In this document: one piece after another, positions 16,291 to 25,968 of the stretch
How positions within the stretch are numbered: position 1 is the first letter of the stretch
Layout of the letters: the number at the start of each line of letters is the position of its first letter
Origin: Pseudomonas sp. Irchel s3h14
Lineage (GTDB): Bacteria > Pseudomonadota > Gammaproteobacteria > Pseudomonadales > Pseudomonadaceae
Reading direction: 5' to 3'
Assembly: GCF_900187425.1 (NCBI RefSeq)
Contig: NZ_FYDJ01000018.1
Span: forward strand, 40,072 to 104,071
DNA length: 64,000 nt
Notes under the pieces: model-generated
The model's input: the letters and a program-made list of their open reading frames with translations, nothing else
What the model was told of the DNA's origin: nothing
Databases searched by the model: none
Program-made: the position numbers and the translations under genes

Positions 16291-17505
16291 ATGAAATTGC
16301 CGATTTACCTTGATTACTCTGCGACCACCCCGGTTGATCCGCGTGTAGCGCAAAAGATGAGTGAGTGCCTGCTGGTTGACGGAAACTTCGGTAACCCGGC
16401 GTCCCGTTCCCACGTGTTCGGCTGGAAAGCTGAAGAGTCCGTCGAAAACGCTCGTCGTCAGGTCGCTGACCTGGTCAACGCCGACCCGCGTGAAATCGTC
16501 TGGACCTCCGGTGCCACCGAGTCCGACAACCTGGCAATCAAGGGTGCGGCGCATTTCTATGCCACCAAAGGCAAACACCTGATCACCACCAAGATTGAGC
16601 ACAAGGCTGTCCTCGACACCATGCGCCAACTGGAGCGTGAAGGCTTCGAAGTCACCTACATCGAGCCTCGCACTGATGGTCTGGTCACTCCAGAGATGAT
16701 CGAAGCTGCCCTGCGCGACGACACCATCCTGGTTTCGGTCATGCACGTGAACAACGAAATCGGCACCATCAACGACATCGAGGCCATCGGCGAACTGACC
16801 CGTTCCAAGGGCATCCTGTTCCACGTTGACGCTGCTCAGTCCACCGGCAAGGTCGATATCGACCTGTCGAAGCTGAAAGTCGACATGATGTCGTTCTCTG
16901 CACACAAAACCTACGGCCCTAAAGGCATCGGCGCACTGTACGTGAGCCGCAAGCCGCGTGTTCGCATCGAAGCGACCATGCACGGCGGCGGTCACGAACG
17001 TGGTATGCGTTCGGGCACCCTGGCGACCCACCAGATCGTCGGCATGGGCGAAGCCTTCCGCGTAGCCAAGGAAGACATGGTTGCCGAGAACATCCGCATC
17101 AAGGCCTTGAGCGACCGTTTCTTCAAGCAGGTCGAAGGCCTGGAAGAGCTGTACATCAACGGCAGCATGACCGCCCGCGTTCCACACAACCTGAACCTGA
17201 GCTTCAACTACGTTGAAGGCGAGTCGCTGATCATGGCGCTCAAGGATCTGGCGGTTTCGTCCGGTTCGGCCTGCACCTCGGCTTCCCTTGAGCCTTCGTA
17301 CGTACTGCGCGCCCTGGGCCGCAACGACGAATTGGCACACAGCTCGATTCGCTTCACCTTCGGCCGTTTCACCACCGAAGAAGAAATCGACTACGCCGCG
17401 CAGAAAGTCTGCGAGGCCGTTACCAAGCTGCGCACTCTGTCGCCGCTGTGGGACATGTACAAAGACGGTGTCGACATTTCGAAAATCGAGTGGGCGGCAC
17501 ACTGA
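16291..17505 (+). CDS. iscS: Cysteine desulfurase IscS
   Basis: This 404-aa PLP enzyme takes sulfur from cysteine and passes it to IscU and to tRNA thiolation enzymes. Key segments are MKLPIYLDYSATTPVDPRV, SFSAHKTYGPKGIGALY (PLP lysine) and the catalytic loop SSGSACTSASLEPSYVL. The C-terminus ends KIEWAAH as in other IscS. TAGGAGA precedes the start. Confidence 0.98.
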   Translation: MKLPIYLDYSATTPVDPRVAQKMSECLLVDGNFGNPASRSHVFGWKAEESVENARRQVADLVNADPREIVWTSGATESDNLAIKGAAHFYATKGKHLITTKIEHKAVLDTMRQLEREGFEVTYIEPRTDGLVTPEMIEAALRDDTILVSVMHVNNEIGTINDIEAIGELTRSKGILFHVDAAQSTGKVDIDLSKLKVDMMSFSAHKTYGPKGIGALYVSRKPRVRIEATMHGGGHERGMRSGTLATHQIVGMGEAFRVAKEDMVAENIRIKALSDRFFKQVEGLEELYINGSMTARVPHNLNLSFNYVEGESLIMALKDLAVSSGSACTSASLEPSYVLRALGRNDELAHSSIRFTFGRFTTEEEIDYAAQKVCEAVTKLRTLSPLWDMYKDGVDISKIEWAAH

Positions 17506-17589
17506 TTTCAAGTCGCCGCAACCCGGCCCTGTAAAACGCAGGTTTTCAGGGCTTAAGAGCGACTCTCTGATGAGTGAGGATTAAGAATC

Positions 17590-17976
17590 ATGGCTTACAG
17601 CGAAAAGGTCATCGACCACTACGAGAACCCGCGCAACGTCGGCAAGATGGACGCGGAAGACCCTGATGTCGGCACCGGCATGGTCGGCGCTCCGGCGTGC
17701 GGCGACGTGATGCGTCTGCAGATCAAGGTTAACGAGCAAGGCATCATCGAAGACGCCAAGTTCAAGACCTACGGTTGCGGTTCGGCTATCGCCTCCAGCT
17801 CCCTGGCGACCGAGTGGATGAAAGGCAAGACTCTGGATGAAGCAGAGACCATCAAAAACACTCAGCTGGCTGAAGAACTGGCTCTGCCGCCAGTAAAAAT
17901 TCACTGCTCCGTACTTGCTGAAGACGCTATCAAAGCGGCCGTTCGCGACTACAAGCAGAAGAAAGGCTTGATCTGA
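17590..17976 (+). CDS. iscU: Fe-S cluster scaffold IscU
   Basis: A 128-aa scaffold on which clusters are built. It carries the three conserved cysteines (GAPACGDVM, KTYGCGSAIASSS, KIHCSVLAEDAI) and the HscA-binding motif LPPVK. Confidence 0.98.
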   Translation: MAYSEKVIDHYENPRNVGKMDAEDPDVGTGMVGAPACGDVMRLQIKVNEQGIIEDAKFKTYGCGSAIASSSLATEWMKGKTLDEAETIKNTQLAEELALPPVKIHCSVLAEDAIKAAVRDYKQKKGLI

Positions 17977-18010
17977 CTTTCAAGTTTTGGCGACGAGTAA
18001 GGAGTCACCG

Positions 18011-18334
18011 ATGGCTATCAGCATGACAGAAGCGGCTGCTCAACACGTGCGACGCTCCCTCAACGGGCGCGGCAAAGGTGAAGGGATTCGTCTGGGTGTT
18101 CGCACCACAGGCTGTTCCGGCCTTGCCTACGTGCTGGAGTTTGTCGACGAGGTGGTTGCAGAGGATCAGGTGTTCGAAAGTCACGGTGAGAAAGTGATCA
18201 TCGACCCGAAAAGCCTGGCCTACCTGGACGGCACCGAACTCGATTTCGTCAAGGAAGGGTTGAACGAAGGCTTCAAGTTCAACAACCCCAACGTGCGCGG
18301 TGAATGTGGCTGCGGCGAAAGCTTCAACATCTGA
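18011..18334 (+). CDS. iscA: Fe-S assembly protein IscA
   Basis: A 107-aa A-type carrier with the ligands GCSGLAYVLEF and CGCGESFNI. The ATG at 18011 follows AAGGAGT and is chosen over an upstream in-frame start that would add eight residues. It receives and passes on clusters or iron downstream of IscU. Confidence 0.97.
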   Translation: MAISMTEAAAQHVRRSLNGRGKGEGIRLGVRTTGCSGLAYVLEFVDEVVAEDQVFESHGEKVIIDPKSLAYLDGTELDFVKEGLNEGFKFNNPNVRGECGCGESFNI

Positions 18335-18342
18335 GGCTGCGC

Positions 18343-18864
18343 GTGGGTACTCCTTGTCATTTCGCTTTATTTGAGCTGAAACCGAGCTTCCGTCTGGATC
18401 TCGATCAGTTGGCCACGCGCTATCGTGAGTTGGCGCGCGGTGTTCATCCGGACCGCTTTGCAGACGCTTCCGAGCGCGAGCAGCGGCTGGCGCTAGAGCA
18501 ATCCGCGAGCCTCAACGAGGCCTACCAGACGCTCAAAAGTCCCCCAAAGCGCGCGCGTTACTTGCTCGCCATGGGCGGTCGCGAGCTGCCGCTGGAGGTC
18601 ACGGTGCATGATCCGGAGTTTCTTCTGCAGCAGATGGAGCTGCGTGAAGAACTCGAAGACCTGCAAGACAGCGCCGATCTGGCGGGTGTTGCAGTGTTCA
18701 AGCGTCGCCTGAAGACTGCGCAGGATGAACTGAACGAAAGCTTCGCAGCCTGTTGGGATGATGCAGCGCAACGTGAACAGGCCGAACGCCTGATGCGGCG
18801 CATGCAGTTCCTCGACAAGCTCACCTACGAAGTGCGCCAGTTAGAAGAGCGCCTCGACGATTAA
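18343..18864 (+). CDS. hscB: Co-chaperone HscB
   Basis: This 173-aa J-type co-chaperone recruits IscU to HscA. It starts at GTG (MGTPCHFALFELKPSFRLD) eight bases after iscA. The J domain carries HPDRF, followed by the C-terminal three-helix IscU-binding domain (DPEFLLQQMELREELE, LMRRMQFLDKL). An upstream in-frame ATG inside iscA is rejected. Confidence 0.96.
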   Translation: MGTPCHFALFELKPSFRLDLDQLATRYRELARGVHPDRFADASEREQRLALEQSASLNEAYQTLKSPPKRARYLLAMGGRELPLEVTVHDPEFLLQQMELREELEDLQDSADLAGVAVFKRRLKTAQDELNESFAACWDDAAQREQAERLMRRMQFLDKLTYEVRQLEERLDD

Positions 18865-18915
18865 CCCAGTGCCGCTCCGGTCGCACGCCTGATATACAGA
18901 TAAGTCCTGATAACG

Positions 18916-20778
18916 ATGGCCCTACTGCAGATCGCCGAACCCGGCCAAAGTCCTCAACCGCACCAGCGTCGTCTGGCTGTGGGGATCGACTTGGGCACTA
19001 CCAATTCGCTGGTCGCTGCGTTGCGCAGTGGTCTTTCCGAACCTCTGGCTGACGCTGACGGGCAGGTCATCCTGCCGTCTGCCGTGCGCTACCACGCCGA
19101 TCGTGTCGAGGTCGGCGAGTCCGCCAAACTGGCCGCCGCTACCGATCCTTTGAACACTGTGCTGTCGGTCAAGCGCTTGATGGGTCGTGGTTTGTCCGAC
19201 GTCAAGCAATTGGGCGACCAACTGCCGTACCGCTTTGTCGGCGGCGAGTCGCACATGCCGTTCATCGACACGATTCAGGGTCCGAAAAGCCCGGTCGAAG
19301 TCTCCGCCGATATCCTGAAAGTGCTGCGTCAGCGCGCCGAAGCGACGTTGGGTGGCGAACTGGTAGGTGCGGTGATCACCGTTCCGGCCTATTTCGACGA
19401 TGCTCAGCGTCAAGCCACCAAGGATGCGGCCAAGCTGGCCGGCCTGAACGTGCTGCGTCTGCTCAATGAGCCGACCGCCGCCGCTGTGGCTTACGGTCTG
19501 GATCAGCAGGCTGAAGGCCTGGTCGCTATTTATGACCTGGGTGGCGGCACCTTTGATATTTCGATTCTGCGCCTGACTGGCGGTGTGTTTGAAGTTTTGG
19601 CTACCGGCGGCGACAGCGCGCTGGGCGGCGATGACTTCGACCACGCAATCGCTGGCTGGATCATCGAGAGCGCCGGTCTGTCCGCCGACCTCGATCCGGG
19701 TGCGCAACGCCATCTGCTGCAAACCGCTTGTGCGGCCAAGGAAGCCCTGACCAATGCCTCGTCCGTTGAAGTCGCTTATGGCGACTGGAAAGCCGAGCTG
19801 ACCCGTGAAGCCTTCAATGCGCTGATCGAGCCGATGGTTGCCCGCAGCTTGAAAGCCTGTCGCCGCGCGGTGCGTGATTCCGGCATCGAGCTGGAAGAAG
19901 TGCATGCCGTGGTCATGGTCGGCGGTTCGACCCGTGTGCCTCGCGTCCGCGAAGCCGTCGCTGAAGCCTTCGGCCGCGAGCCGCTGACCGAAATCGATCC
20001 GGATCAAGTGGTGGCCATTGGTGCTGCGATCCAGGCCGATACCCTGGCTGGCAACAAGCGTGATGGCGATGAATTGCTGTTGCTTGACGTGATTCCGTTG
20101 TCCCTGGGGCTGGAAACCATGGGCGGACTGATGGAGAAGGTGATTCCACGCAACACCACCATCCCTGTCGCCCGCGCTCAGGACTTCACGACTTATAAAG
20201 ATGGCCAGTCGGCCATGGCGATCCACGTATTGCAGGGTGAGCGCGAGCTGATCAGCGACTGCCGTTCCCTGGCACGCTTCGAATTGCGCGGCATTCCGGC
20301 GATGGTGGCCGGTGCGGCGAAGATTCGCGTGACCTTCCAGGTCGATGCTGACGGTCTGCTCAGTGTTTCTGCCCGCGAGCTGGGCTCGGGCATTGAGGCC
20401 AGCATCCAGGTCAAGCCGTCCTACGGTCTGACGGATGGCGAAATTGCCAAGATGCTCAAGGACTCGTTCCAGCACGCCAACGACGACAAGGTCGCTCGGG
20501 TGTTGCGTGAGCAGCAGGTCGATGCCCAGCGCCTGATCGAAGCGGTGCAGGGCGCCCTCGATGTCGATGGCGAGCGCTTGCTCGACGCCGAAGAGCGCAT
20601 GGTCATCGAATTGCAGATGCAGGAACTGACCGAACTGATGAAAGGTACTGATGGTTACGCCATCGAGCAGCAGACCAAACGTCTGTCGCAAGTGACCGAC
20701 GCCTTTGCTGCCCGCCGCCTGGACTCGACGGTGAAAGCCGCGTTGGCGGGGCGCAACCTGAATGAGATTGAGGAATAA
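18916..20778 (+). CDS. hscA: Hsp70-class chaperone HscA
   Basis: A 620-aa specialised Hsp70 that releases clusters from IscU using ATP. It has GIDLGTTNSLVA, YDLGGGTFDISIL and VMVGGSTRVPRVRE in the ATPase domain, then the peptide-binding domain with DVIPLSLGLETMGG. Confidence 0.97.
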   Translation: MALLQIAEPGQSPQPHQRRLAVGIDLGTTNSLVAALRSGLSEPLADADGQVILPSAVRYHADRVEVGESAKLAAATDPLNTVLSVKRLMGRGLSDVKQLGDQLPYRFVGGESHMPFIDTIQGPKSPVEVSADILKVLRQRAEATLGGELVGAVITVPAYFDDAQRQATKDAAKLAGLNVLRLLNEPTAAAVAYGLDQQAEGLVAIYDLGGGTFDISILRLTGGVFEVLATGGDSALGGDDFDHAIAGWIIESAGLSADLDPGAQRHLLQTACAAKEALTNASSVEVAYGDWKAELTREAFNALIEPMVARSLKACRRAVRDSGIELEEVHAVVMVGGSTRVPRVREAVAEAFGREPLTEIDPDQVVAIGAAIQADTLAGNKRDGDELLLLDVIPLSLGLETMGGLMEKVIPRNTTIPVARAQDFTTYKDGQSAMAIHVLQGERELISDCRSLARFELRGIPAMVAGAAKIRVTFQVDADGLLSVSARELGSGIEASIQVKPSYGLTDGEIAKMLKDSFQHANDDKVARVLREQQVDAQRLIEAVQGALDVDGERLLDAEERMVIELQMQELTELMKGTDGYAIEQQTKRLSQVTDAFAARRLDSTVKAALAGRNLNEIEE

Positions 20779-20780
20779 CG

Positions 20781-21122
20781 ATGCCGCAGGTCATTTTTCT
20801 GCCACACGAGAAGTTCTGCCCGGAAGGTATGGTTGTGGAGGCTGAGCCTGGCACATCCATTCTCGAGCTGGCCCACGAACACCATATCGAGATGGAAAGC
20901 GCCTGTGGCGGCGTCTGCGCCTGCACCACCTGCCATTGCATCATCCGCGAGGGTTTCGACTCGCTGGAAGAAGCGGATGAGCTGGAAGAAGACTTTCTTG
21001 ATCGTGCCTGGGGTCTGGAGGCGCAATCGCGTCTAGGCTGTCAGGCGATCGTCGGAAATGAAGACCTGACTGTCGAAATTCCGAAATACTCGCTCAACCA
21101 TGCGGCCGAAGCGGCGCACTGA
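20781..21122 (+). CDS. fdx: Isc-system [2Fe-2S] ferredoxin
   Basis: A 113-aa adrenodoxin-type ferredoxin that supplies electrons to cluster assembly. The ligands are in SACGGVCACTTCHC (C42, C48, C51) with a fourth near residue 87 (LGCQAIV). It starts two bases after hscA. Confidence 0.97.
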   Translation: MPQVIFLPHEKFCPEGMVVEAEPGTSILELAHEHHIEMESACGGVCACTTCHCIIREGFDSLEEADELEEDFLDRAWGLEAQSRLGCQAIVGNEDLTVEIPKYSLNHAAEAAH

Positions 21123-21136
21123 TTCAAGGAACTGAA

Positions 21137-21337
21137 ATGAGTCTGAAATGGGTTGATGTGCTGGAAATCGCGATCCAACTGGCTGAATCCAAGCCGGATG
21201 TGGACCCGCGTTACGTGAACTTCGTCGATCTGCACAAATGGGTGCTGGCATTGCCGGAGTTCAGTGATGATCCGACCCGCGGTGGCGAGAAGGTGCTTGA
21301 AGCCATTCAGGCCGCCTGGATCGAAGAAGCAGACTGA
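21137..21337 (+). CDS. iscX: Fe-S assembly protein IscX
   Basis: A 66-aa acidic protein (MSLKWVDVLEIAIQLAESKPD, DPTRGGEKVLEAIQAAWIEEAD) that binds IscS and iron and tunes cluster assembly. It is the last gene of the isc operon, 14 bases after fdx. Confidence 0.95.
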   Translation: MSLKWVDVLEIAIQLAESKPDVDPRYVNFVDLHKWVLALPEFSDDPTRGGEKVLEAIQAAWIEEAD

Positions 21338-21354
21338 GTCTGCGCCGTACGCAG

Positions 21355-21396
21355 TTAGGCAATACCAAAGAACCCGCGTATAATTCGCGGGTTTAA
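21355..21396 (+). promoter_or_regulatory. isc operon terminator hairpin containing the ndk promoter -10
   Basis: AACCCGCG (21371-21378) and CGCGGGTT (21386-21393) form a stem, followed by TAATTTTT. The seven-base loop plus flanks holds TATAAT (21379-21384). TTAGGC at 21355-21360, 18 bases upstream, can act as the -35. The same bases thus appear to end the isc transcript and start the ndk transcript. Confidence 0.65.
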
Positions 21397-21429
21397 TTTT
21401 TCGCAAATTACCGTTTCTGGAGTTACACC

Positions 21430-21855
21430 ATGGCTGTTCAACGTACTTTCTCCATCATCAAGCCTGACGCTGTTGCAAAAAACGTTATCGGCGAGATCAC
21501 CACTCGTTTCGAAAAAGCTGGCCTGCGCGTTGTAGCTTCGAAACTGAAGCAACTGTCCAAAGCTGAAGCTGAAGGCTTCTACGCTGAGCACAGCGCTCGT
21601 GGTTTCTTCGGCGACCTGGTTGCTTTCATGATCTCCGGTCCGGTTGTCGTTCAGGTTCTGGAAGGCGAAAACGCTATCGCTCTGAACCGTGAGCTGATGG
21701 GCGCTACCAACCCTAAAGAAGCTGCTGCCGGTACCATCCGCGCTGACTTCGCTGATTCCATCGACGCCAACGCTGTTCACGGTTCGGACTCCGAAGCCGC
21801 TGCTGCTCGCGAAATCTCGTACTTCTTCGCAGCTACTGAAGTAACCACTCGCTAA
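21430..21855 (+). CDS. ndk: Nucleoside diphosphate kinase
   Basis: A 141-aa enzyme that balances NTP and dNTP pools through a phosphohistidine. It has MAVQRTFSIIKPDAV, RGFFGDLVAFMISGPV, AAAGTIRADFA and NAVHGSDS, where the His is the catalytic residue. CTGGAG precedes the start. Confidence 0.98.
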   Translation: MAVQRTFSIIKPDAVAKNVIGEITTRFEKAGLRVVASKLKQLSKAEAEGFYAEHSARGFFGDLVAFMISGPVVVQVLEGENAIALNRELMGATNPKEAAAGTIRADFADSIDANAVHGSDSEAAAAREISYFFAATEVTTR

Positions 21856-21883
21856 GCATTGGCTTAAGAGTGAAGGTGAATCC

Positions 21884-23032
21884 ATGACTACATCGACTGT
21901 AAAAACCAACCTGCTGGGTCTGACTCAGCTGGAAATGGAAAAATTCTTCGACTCAATCGGGGAGAAGCGTTTCCGTGCCGGTCAGGTAATGAAATGGATT
22001 CACCACCTTGGCGTCGATGATTTCGACGCCATGACGAACGTCAGCAAGGCCTTGCGCGACAAGCTCAAGGTTATTGCCGAGGTTCGTGGTCCTGAAGTTG
22101 TCAGCGAGGACATCTCCACCGACGGCACCCGCAAGTGGGTGGTTCGTGTGGCGTCCGGCAGCTGCGTCGAGACCGTGTACATTCCCCAGGGCAAACGCGG
22201 CACTTTGTGCGTTTCGTCCCAGGCAGGCTGTGCCCTGGATTGCAGTTTCTGCTCCACCGGCAAGCAAGGATTCAACAGCAACCTCACTGCCGCCGAAGTC
22301 ATCGGCCAGGTGTGGATTGCCAATAAATCGTTCGGCAGCATCCCGGCGACCGCCGACCGTGCCATCACCAACGTGGTGATGATGGGCATGGGTGAGCCGC
22401 TGCTGAACTTCGACAACGTCGTGGCCGCCATGCATCTGATGATGGATGACCTGGGCTACGGGATCTCCAAGCGCCGCGTCACCCTGTCTACATCGGGTGT
22501 GGTGCCGATGATCGATGAGCTCTCCAAGCACATCGACGTCTCCCTGGCGTTGTCCCTGCACGCACCGAACGACGCATTGCGTAACCAATTGGTGCCGATC
22601 AACAAGAAGTATCCGCTTAAGATGCTGCTCGAGTCGTGCCAGCGCTACATGTCGTCCTTGGGCGAGAAGCGTGTGCTGACCATTGAGTACACGTTGCTCA
22701 AGGACATCAACGACAAGGTCGAACACGCGGTCGAAATGATCGAGTTGCTCAAGAACATCCCGTGCAAGATCAACCTGATTCCGTTCAACCCGTTCCCGCA
22801 TTCCGGTTACGAGCGCCCGAGCAACAACGCGATTCGTCGTTTCCAGGATCAGCTTCACCATGCCGGCTTCAATGTCACCGTACGCACCACCCGCGGTGAA
22901 GACATCGACGCCGCGTGTGGCCAATTGGTAGGACAGGTGCTGGATCGCACCCGTCGCAGCGAGCGTTATATCGCCGTGCGTGAGTTAAGCGCCGAAAACG
23001 ATATCGCACAGAACGCTGCGAACAATAATTAA
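21884..23032 (+). CDS. rlmN: 23S rRNA (A2503)/tRNA (A37) C2-methyltransferase RlmN
   Basis: A 382-aa radical SAM methyltransferase. The cluster cysteines are C116, C120 and C123 (CALDCSFC), and the conserved catalytic Cys lies near residue 345 (DIDAACGQL). It methylates A2503 of 23S rRNA and A37 of some tRNAs. It opens the rlmN to bamB run. Confidence 0.97.
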   Translation: MTTSTVKTNLLGLTQLEMEKFFDSIGEKRFRAGQVMKWIHHLGVDDFDAMTNVSKALRDKLKVIAEVRGPEVVSEDISTDGTRKWVVRVASGSCVETVYIPQGKRGTLCVSSQAGCALDCSFCSTGKQGFNSNLTAAEVIGQVWIANKSFGSIPATADRAITNVVMMGMGEPLLNFDNVVAAMHLMMDDLGYGISKRRVTLSTSGVVPMIDELSKHIDVSLALSLHAPNDALRNQLVPINKKYPLKMLLESCQRYMSSLGEKRVLTIEYTLLKDINDKVEHAVEMIELLKNIPCKINLIPFNPFPHSGYERPSNNAIRRFQDQLHHAGFNVTVRTTRGEDIDAACGQLVGQVLDRTRRSERYIAVRELSAENDIAQNAANNN

Positions 23033-23044
23033 GAGAGGATCTCT

Positions 23045-23803
23045 ATGTCCCTGCGCTTAGCGCTGCTTTTGCTGTTGGCCAGCCTGTGTGCTGGCTGTGT
23101 CCTGTCGGGCGATTTCAACCCGATGAAGACCAGCAAGGGCCGCGATGAAGCGCGCGTTGCCTATGTGCAGCTGGGCTTGGGGTACTTGCAGCAGGGCATG
23201 ACCGAACGGGCGAAAGTACCGTTGAAGAAAGCGCTGGATCTGGATGACTCGGATCCGGATGCCAACGCTGCGCTGGGTCTGGTATTCCAGGCCGAGATGG
23301 AGCCGGAGCTGGCGGATCAGCATTTTCGCAAGGCGCTGTCTTCCCGCCCCAACGATGCGCGAATCCTGAACAACTACGGCAGTTTTCTTTTCGAAGAGAA
23401 ACGCTACAAAGAGGCGTACGAGCGCTTTGAACAGGCCGCCGCCGATACCTTGTATCCTGAGCGTTCGCGAGTGTTCGAGAACCTTGGAATGACCGCTTCG
23501 AAGCTGGGGCAGCGCGATCTGGCGCAGCAGCAGCTGGAAAAATCCCTGCGTTTGAATCGCCAACAGCCACGAGCATTGCTGGAAATGGCTGAGTTGTCCT
23601 TCGAAGACAGGCATTATGTGCCCGCGCGTGACTATTACGATCGTTTTAGCCAGCTCACCGAGCAAAATGCACGTAGTCTATTGCTCGGCGTTCGGCTGGC
23701 AAAAGTGTTTGATGATCGCGACAAGGCCGCCAGTTTTGGCCTGCAACTAAAACGACTCTATCCCGGTACGCCGGAATATCAGCAATACCTGTCGGAGCAA
23801 TGA
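23045..23803 (+). CDS. pilF: Type IV pilus biogenesis/stability lipoprotein PilF (PilW)
   Basis: This 252-aa outer-membrane lipoprotein has a signal peptide with lipobox LCAGC and six tetratricopeptide-like repeats (LGYLQQGMTERAKVPLKKAL, EKRYKEAYERFEQAA). It helps the PilQ secretin localise and multimerise. Its stop overlaps the start of the next gene by four bases. Confidence 0.94.
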   Translation: MSLRLALLLLLASLCAGCVLSGDFNPMKTSKGRDEARVAYVQLGLGYLQQGMTERAKVPLKKALDLDDSDPDANAALGLVFQAEMEPELADQHFRKALSSRPNDARILNNYGSFLFEEKRYKEAYERFEQAAADTLYPERSRVFENLGMTASKLGQRDLAQQQLEKSLRLNRQQPRALLEMAELSFEDRHYVPARDYYDRFSQLTEQNARSLLLGVRLAKVFDDRDKAASFGLQLKRLYPGTPEYQQYLSEQ

Positions 23804-24831
23804 TGAAAGCGGCGCATCCCGAAGTTGTAGCAGCGAATCGCGTTAATCCCGGTGAGACTTTGCGCCAGGCTCGCGAAAGCAATGGCTGGTCGCTGGCCGA
23901 AGTGGCCCTCAAGCTCAACCTCACCGTCAATTCCCTGAGCAATCTGGAAGCCGGCGCTTTCGACAAGCTGCCTGGGCATACCTTTGCTCGCGGTTATATT
24001 CGCGCCTACGCGAAATTGCTCGGCATGGATCAAACCGTACTGGTCCAACAGTTCGACCAATCCACCGGCACCGACTCCCAGGGCAGCAACGTTCATAGCC
24101 TGGGACGTATCGAAGAGCCGGTTCGGGTTTCCCACACCATTTTGCGAATTGTCAGCCTGCTATTGCTGATCGCTGTGATTGGTGGTGGTTTTGTCTGGTG
24201 GCAGGATCAAACCTCATTGCGCACCAAAGACCTGACTAGCCTGAGCCCGGAACACGTTGAAGTCGAAGGCGCTGACGGCACCACCCAGATCCATCCGCTG
24301 GACGAGCCGGAAGACCAGGCCGTCGCGGAAGGTCAGGTTGAAGGCACAACCGCTCTTGCGTTGCCGCAATCCGAGACTTCGAGTGAAGCACCGGCCGAAG
24401 CTGAAGCGACTGCGCCTGCTGCACCGGTTGCACCAGCGCCAACGCCAGCGGCACCCGCGCATAGCGCTGCGCCAGTTGTCGCTACTCCGGTAGCGCCAGC
24501 CCCGACTGCCCCTGTCGTATCAGCCCTGCCTGCATCCGCTTCGGTTACTCCGACCATTCCCGCTCCAGCAGCGGCTGCTCCGGTTGCCGGCCAAGGCCAG
24601 GTTCAACTGCAATTCACTGCCGATTGCTGGACGCAAGTGACCGATGGCACCGGCAAGGTGCTTTTGAGTGGTCTAAAGCGTAAAGGCGAAAACGTTTCCG
24701 TGAGCGGCAAGCCACCGTTTTCCGTGCGTCTGGGCTTCGCCCGTGGCGCGCAGGTCAGCTATAACGGGCAGGTGGTTGATGTCGCTCCGTTCACCAGTGG
24801 CGAGACTGCTCGCCTGAAGTTGGGTCAATAA
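23800..24831 (+). CDS. rodZ: RodZ-like helix-turn-helix membrane protein
   Basis: A 343-aa protein. Residues about 15-85 are an HTH domain (TLRQARESNGWSLAEVALKL). A membrane helix lies near 107-127 (ILRIVSLLLLIAVIGGGFVWW), followed by a Pro/Ala-rich periplasmic linker (about 175-260) and a C-terminal beta domain (DUF4115; LQFTADCWTQVTDGTGKVL). This is the RodZ plan, a link between MreB and the cell-shape machinery. It lies between pilF and ispG as in other Pseudomonas. Confidence 0.85.
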   Translation: MMKAAHPEVVAANRVNPGETLRQARESNGWSLAEVALKLNLTVNSLSNLEAGAFDKLPGHTFARGYIRAYAKLLGMDQTVLVQQFDQSTGTDSQGSNVHSLGRIEEPVRVSHTILRIVSLLLLIAVIGGGFVWWQDQTSLRTKDLTSLSPEHVEVEGADGTTQIHPLDEPEDQAVAEGQVEGTTALALPQSETSSEAPAEAEATAPAAPVAPAPTPAAPAHSAAPVVATPVAPAPTAPVVSALPASASVTPTIPAPAAAAPVAGQGQVQLQFTADCWTQVTDGTGKVLLSGLKRKGENVSVSGKPPFSVRLGFARGAQVSYNGQVVDVAPFTSGETARLKLGQ

Positions 24832-24834
24832 GTC

Positions 24835-25944
24835 ATGCACGGCGAATCTCCAATCAAACGTCGCGAATCCCGCAAGATCTGGGTCGGTAACGTGCCTGTT
24901 GGCGGCGATGCGCCTATCGCTGTGCAGAGCATGACCAACAGCGACACCAATGACGTCGCTGCCACCGTGGCCCAGATCAATCGTCTGGAAGCGGCTGGCG
25001 TCGATATCGTGCGAATTTCCGTTCCCGATATGGATGCCGCTGAAGCCTTCGGCAAGATCAAGAAGCTGGTCAAAGTACCTTTGGTTGCCGACATTCACTT
25101 CGACTACAAGATCGCTCTGCGCGTAGCCGAACTGGGCGTTGACTGCCTGCGCATCAATCCGGGCAACATCGGTCGTGAAGACCGCGTGCGTGCGGTAGTC
25201 GATGCCGCCCGTGATCGCGGGATTCCGATCCGTATCGGCGTGAACGCCGGTTCCCTGGAAAAAGACCTGCAAAAGAAATACGGCGAGCCGACTCCGGCTG
25301 CGCTGGTTGAATCTGCCTTGCGTCACGTCGAGCACCTTGAACGCCTGAATTTCCAGGACTTCAAGGTCAGTGTGAAAGCTTCTGACGTGTTCATGGCCGT
25401 CGCCGCTTACCGCTTGCTGGCCAAGGAAATCGTTCAGCCGCTGCACTTGGGCATCACCGAAGCCGGTGGTTTGCGTTCAGGCACGGTGAAATCCGCCGTG
25501 GGCCTCGGTATGCTGCTCGCCGAAGGGATTGGCGATACTATTCGCATCTCGTTGGCGGCCGACCCGGTCGAGGAAGTGAAAGTCGGCTACGACATTCTCA
25601 AATCCCTGCACCTGCGTTCCCGTGGCATCAACTTCATCGCCTGCCCGAGCTGCTCGCGGCAGAACTTCGATGTGGTCAAAACCATGAACGAGCTGGAAGG
25701 GCGCCTCGAAGACCTGCTGGTGCCGCTGGATGTCGCGGTCATCGGTTGCGTGGTCAACGGGCCGGGCGAAGCCAAGGAAGCCCATATCGGCTTGACCGGC
25801 GGCACGCCAAACCTGATTTACATCGACGGCAAGCCGTCGCAGAAACTGACGAATGACAATCTGGTGGATGAGCTTGAACGCTTGATCCGCCAGAAAGCGG
25901 CCGAAAAGGTCGCAGCTGACGCAGCAGTCATTGCGCGCGGCTAA
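24835..25944 (+). CDS. ispG: 4-hydroxy-3-methylbut-2-en-1-yl diphosphate synthase
   Basis: A 369-aa [4Fe-4S] enzyme of the MEP isoprenoid pathway (GcpE). It has VQSMTNSDTNDVAATVAQI, LRINPGNIG and the cluster cysteines CPSCSRQNFD and GCVVNGPGEA. It starts three bases after rodZ. Confidence 0.97.
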   Translation: MHGESPIKRRESRKIWVGNVPVGGDAPIAVQSMTNSDTNDVAATVAQINRLEAAGVDIVRISVPDMDAAEAFGKIKKLVKVPLVADIHFDYKIALRVAELGVDCLRINPGNIGREDRVRAVVDAARDRGIPIRIGVNAGSLEKDLQKKYGEPTPAALVESALRHVEHLERLNFQDFKVSVKASDVFMAVAAYRLLAKEIVQPLHLGITEAGGLRSGTVKSAVGLGMLLAEGIGDTIRISLAADPVEEVKVGYDILKSLHLRSRGINFIACPSCSRQNFDVVKTMNELEGRLEDLLVPLDVAVIGCVVNGPGEAKEAHIGLTGGTPNLIYIDGKPSQKLTNDNLVDELERLIRQKAAEKVAADAAVIARG

Positions 25945-25968
25945 GTCGAACGAATTTAAGGATTTATA

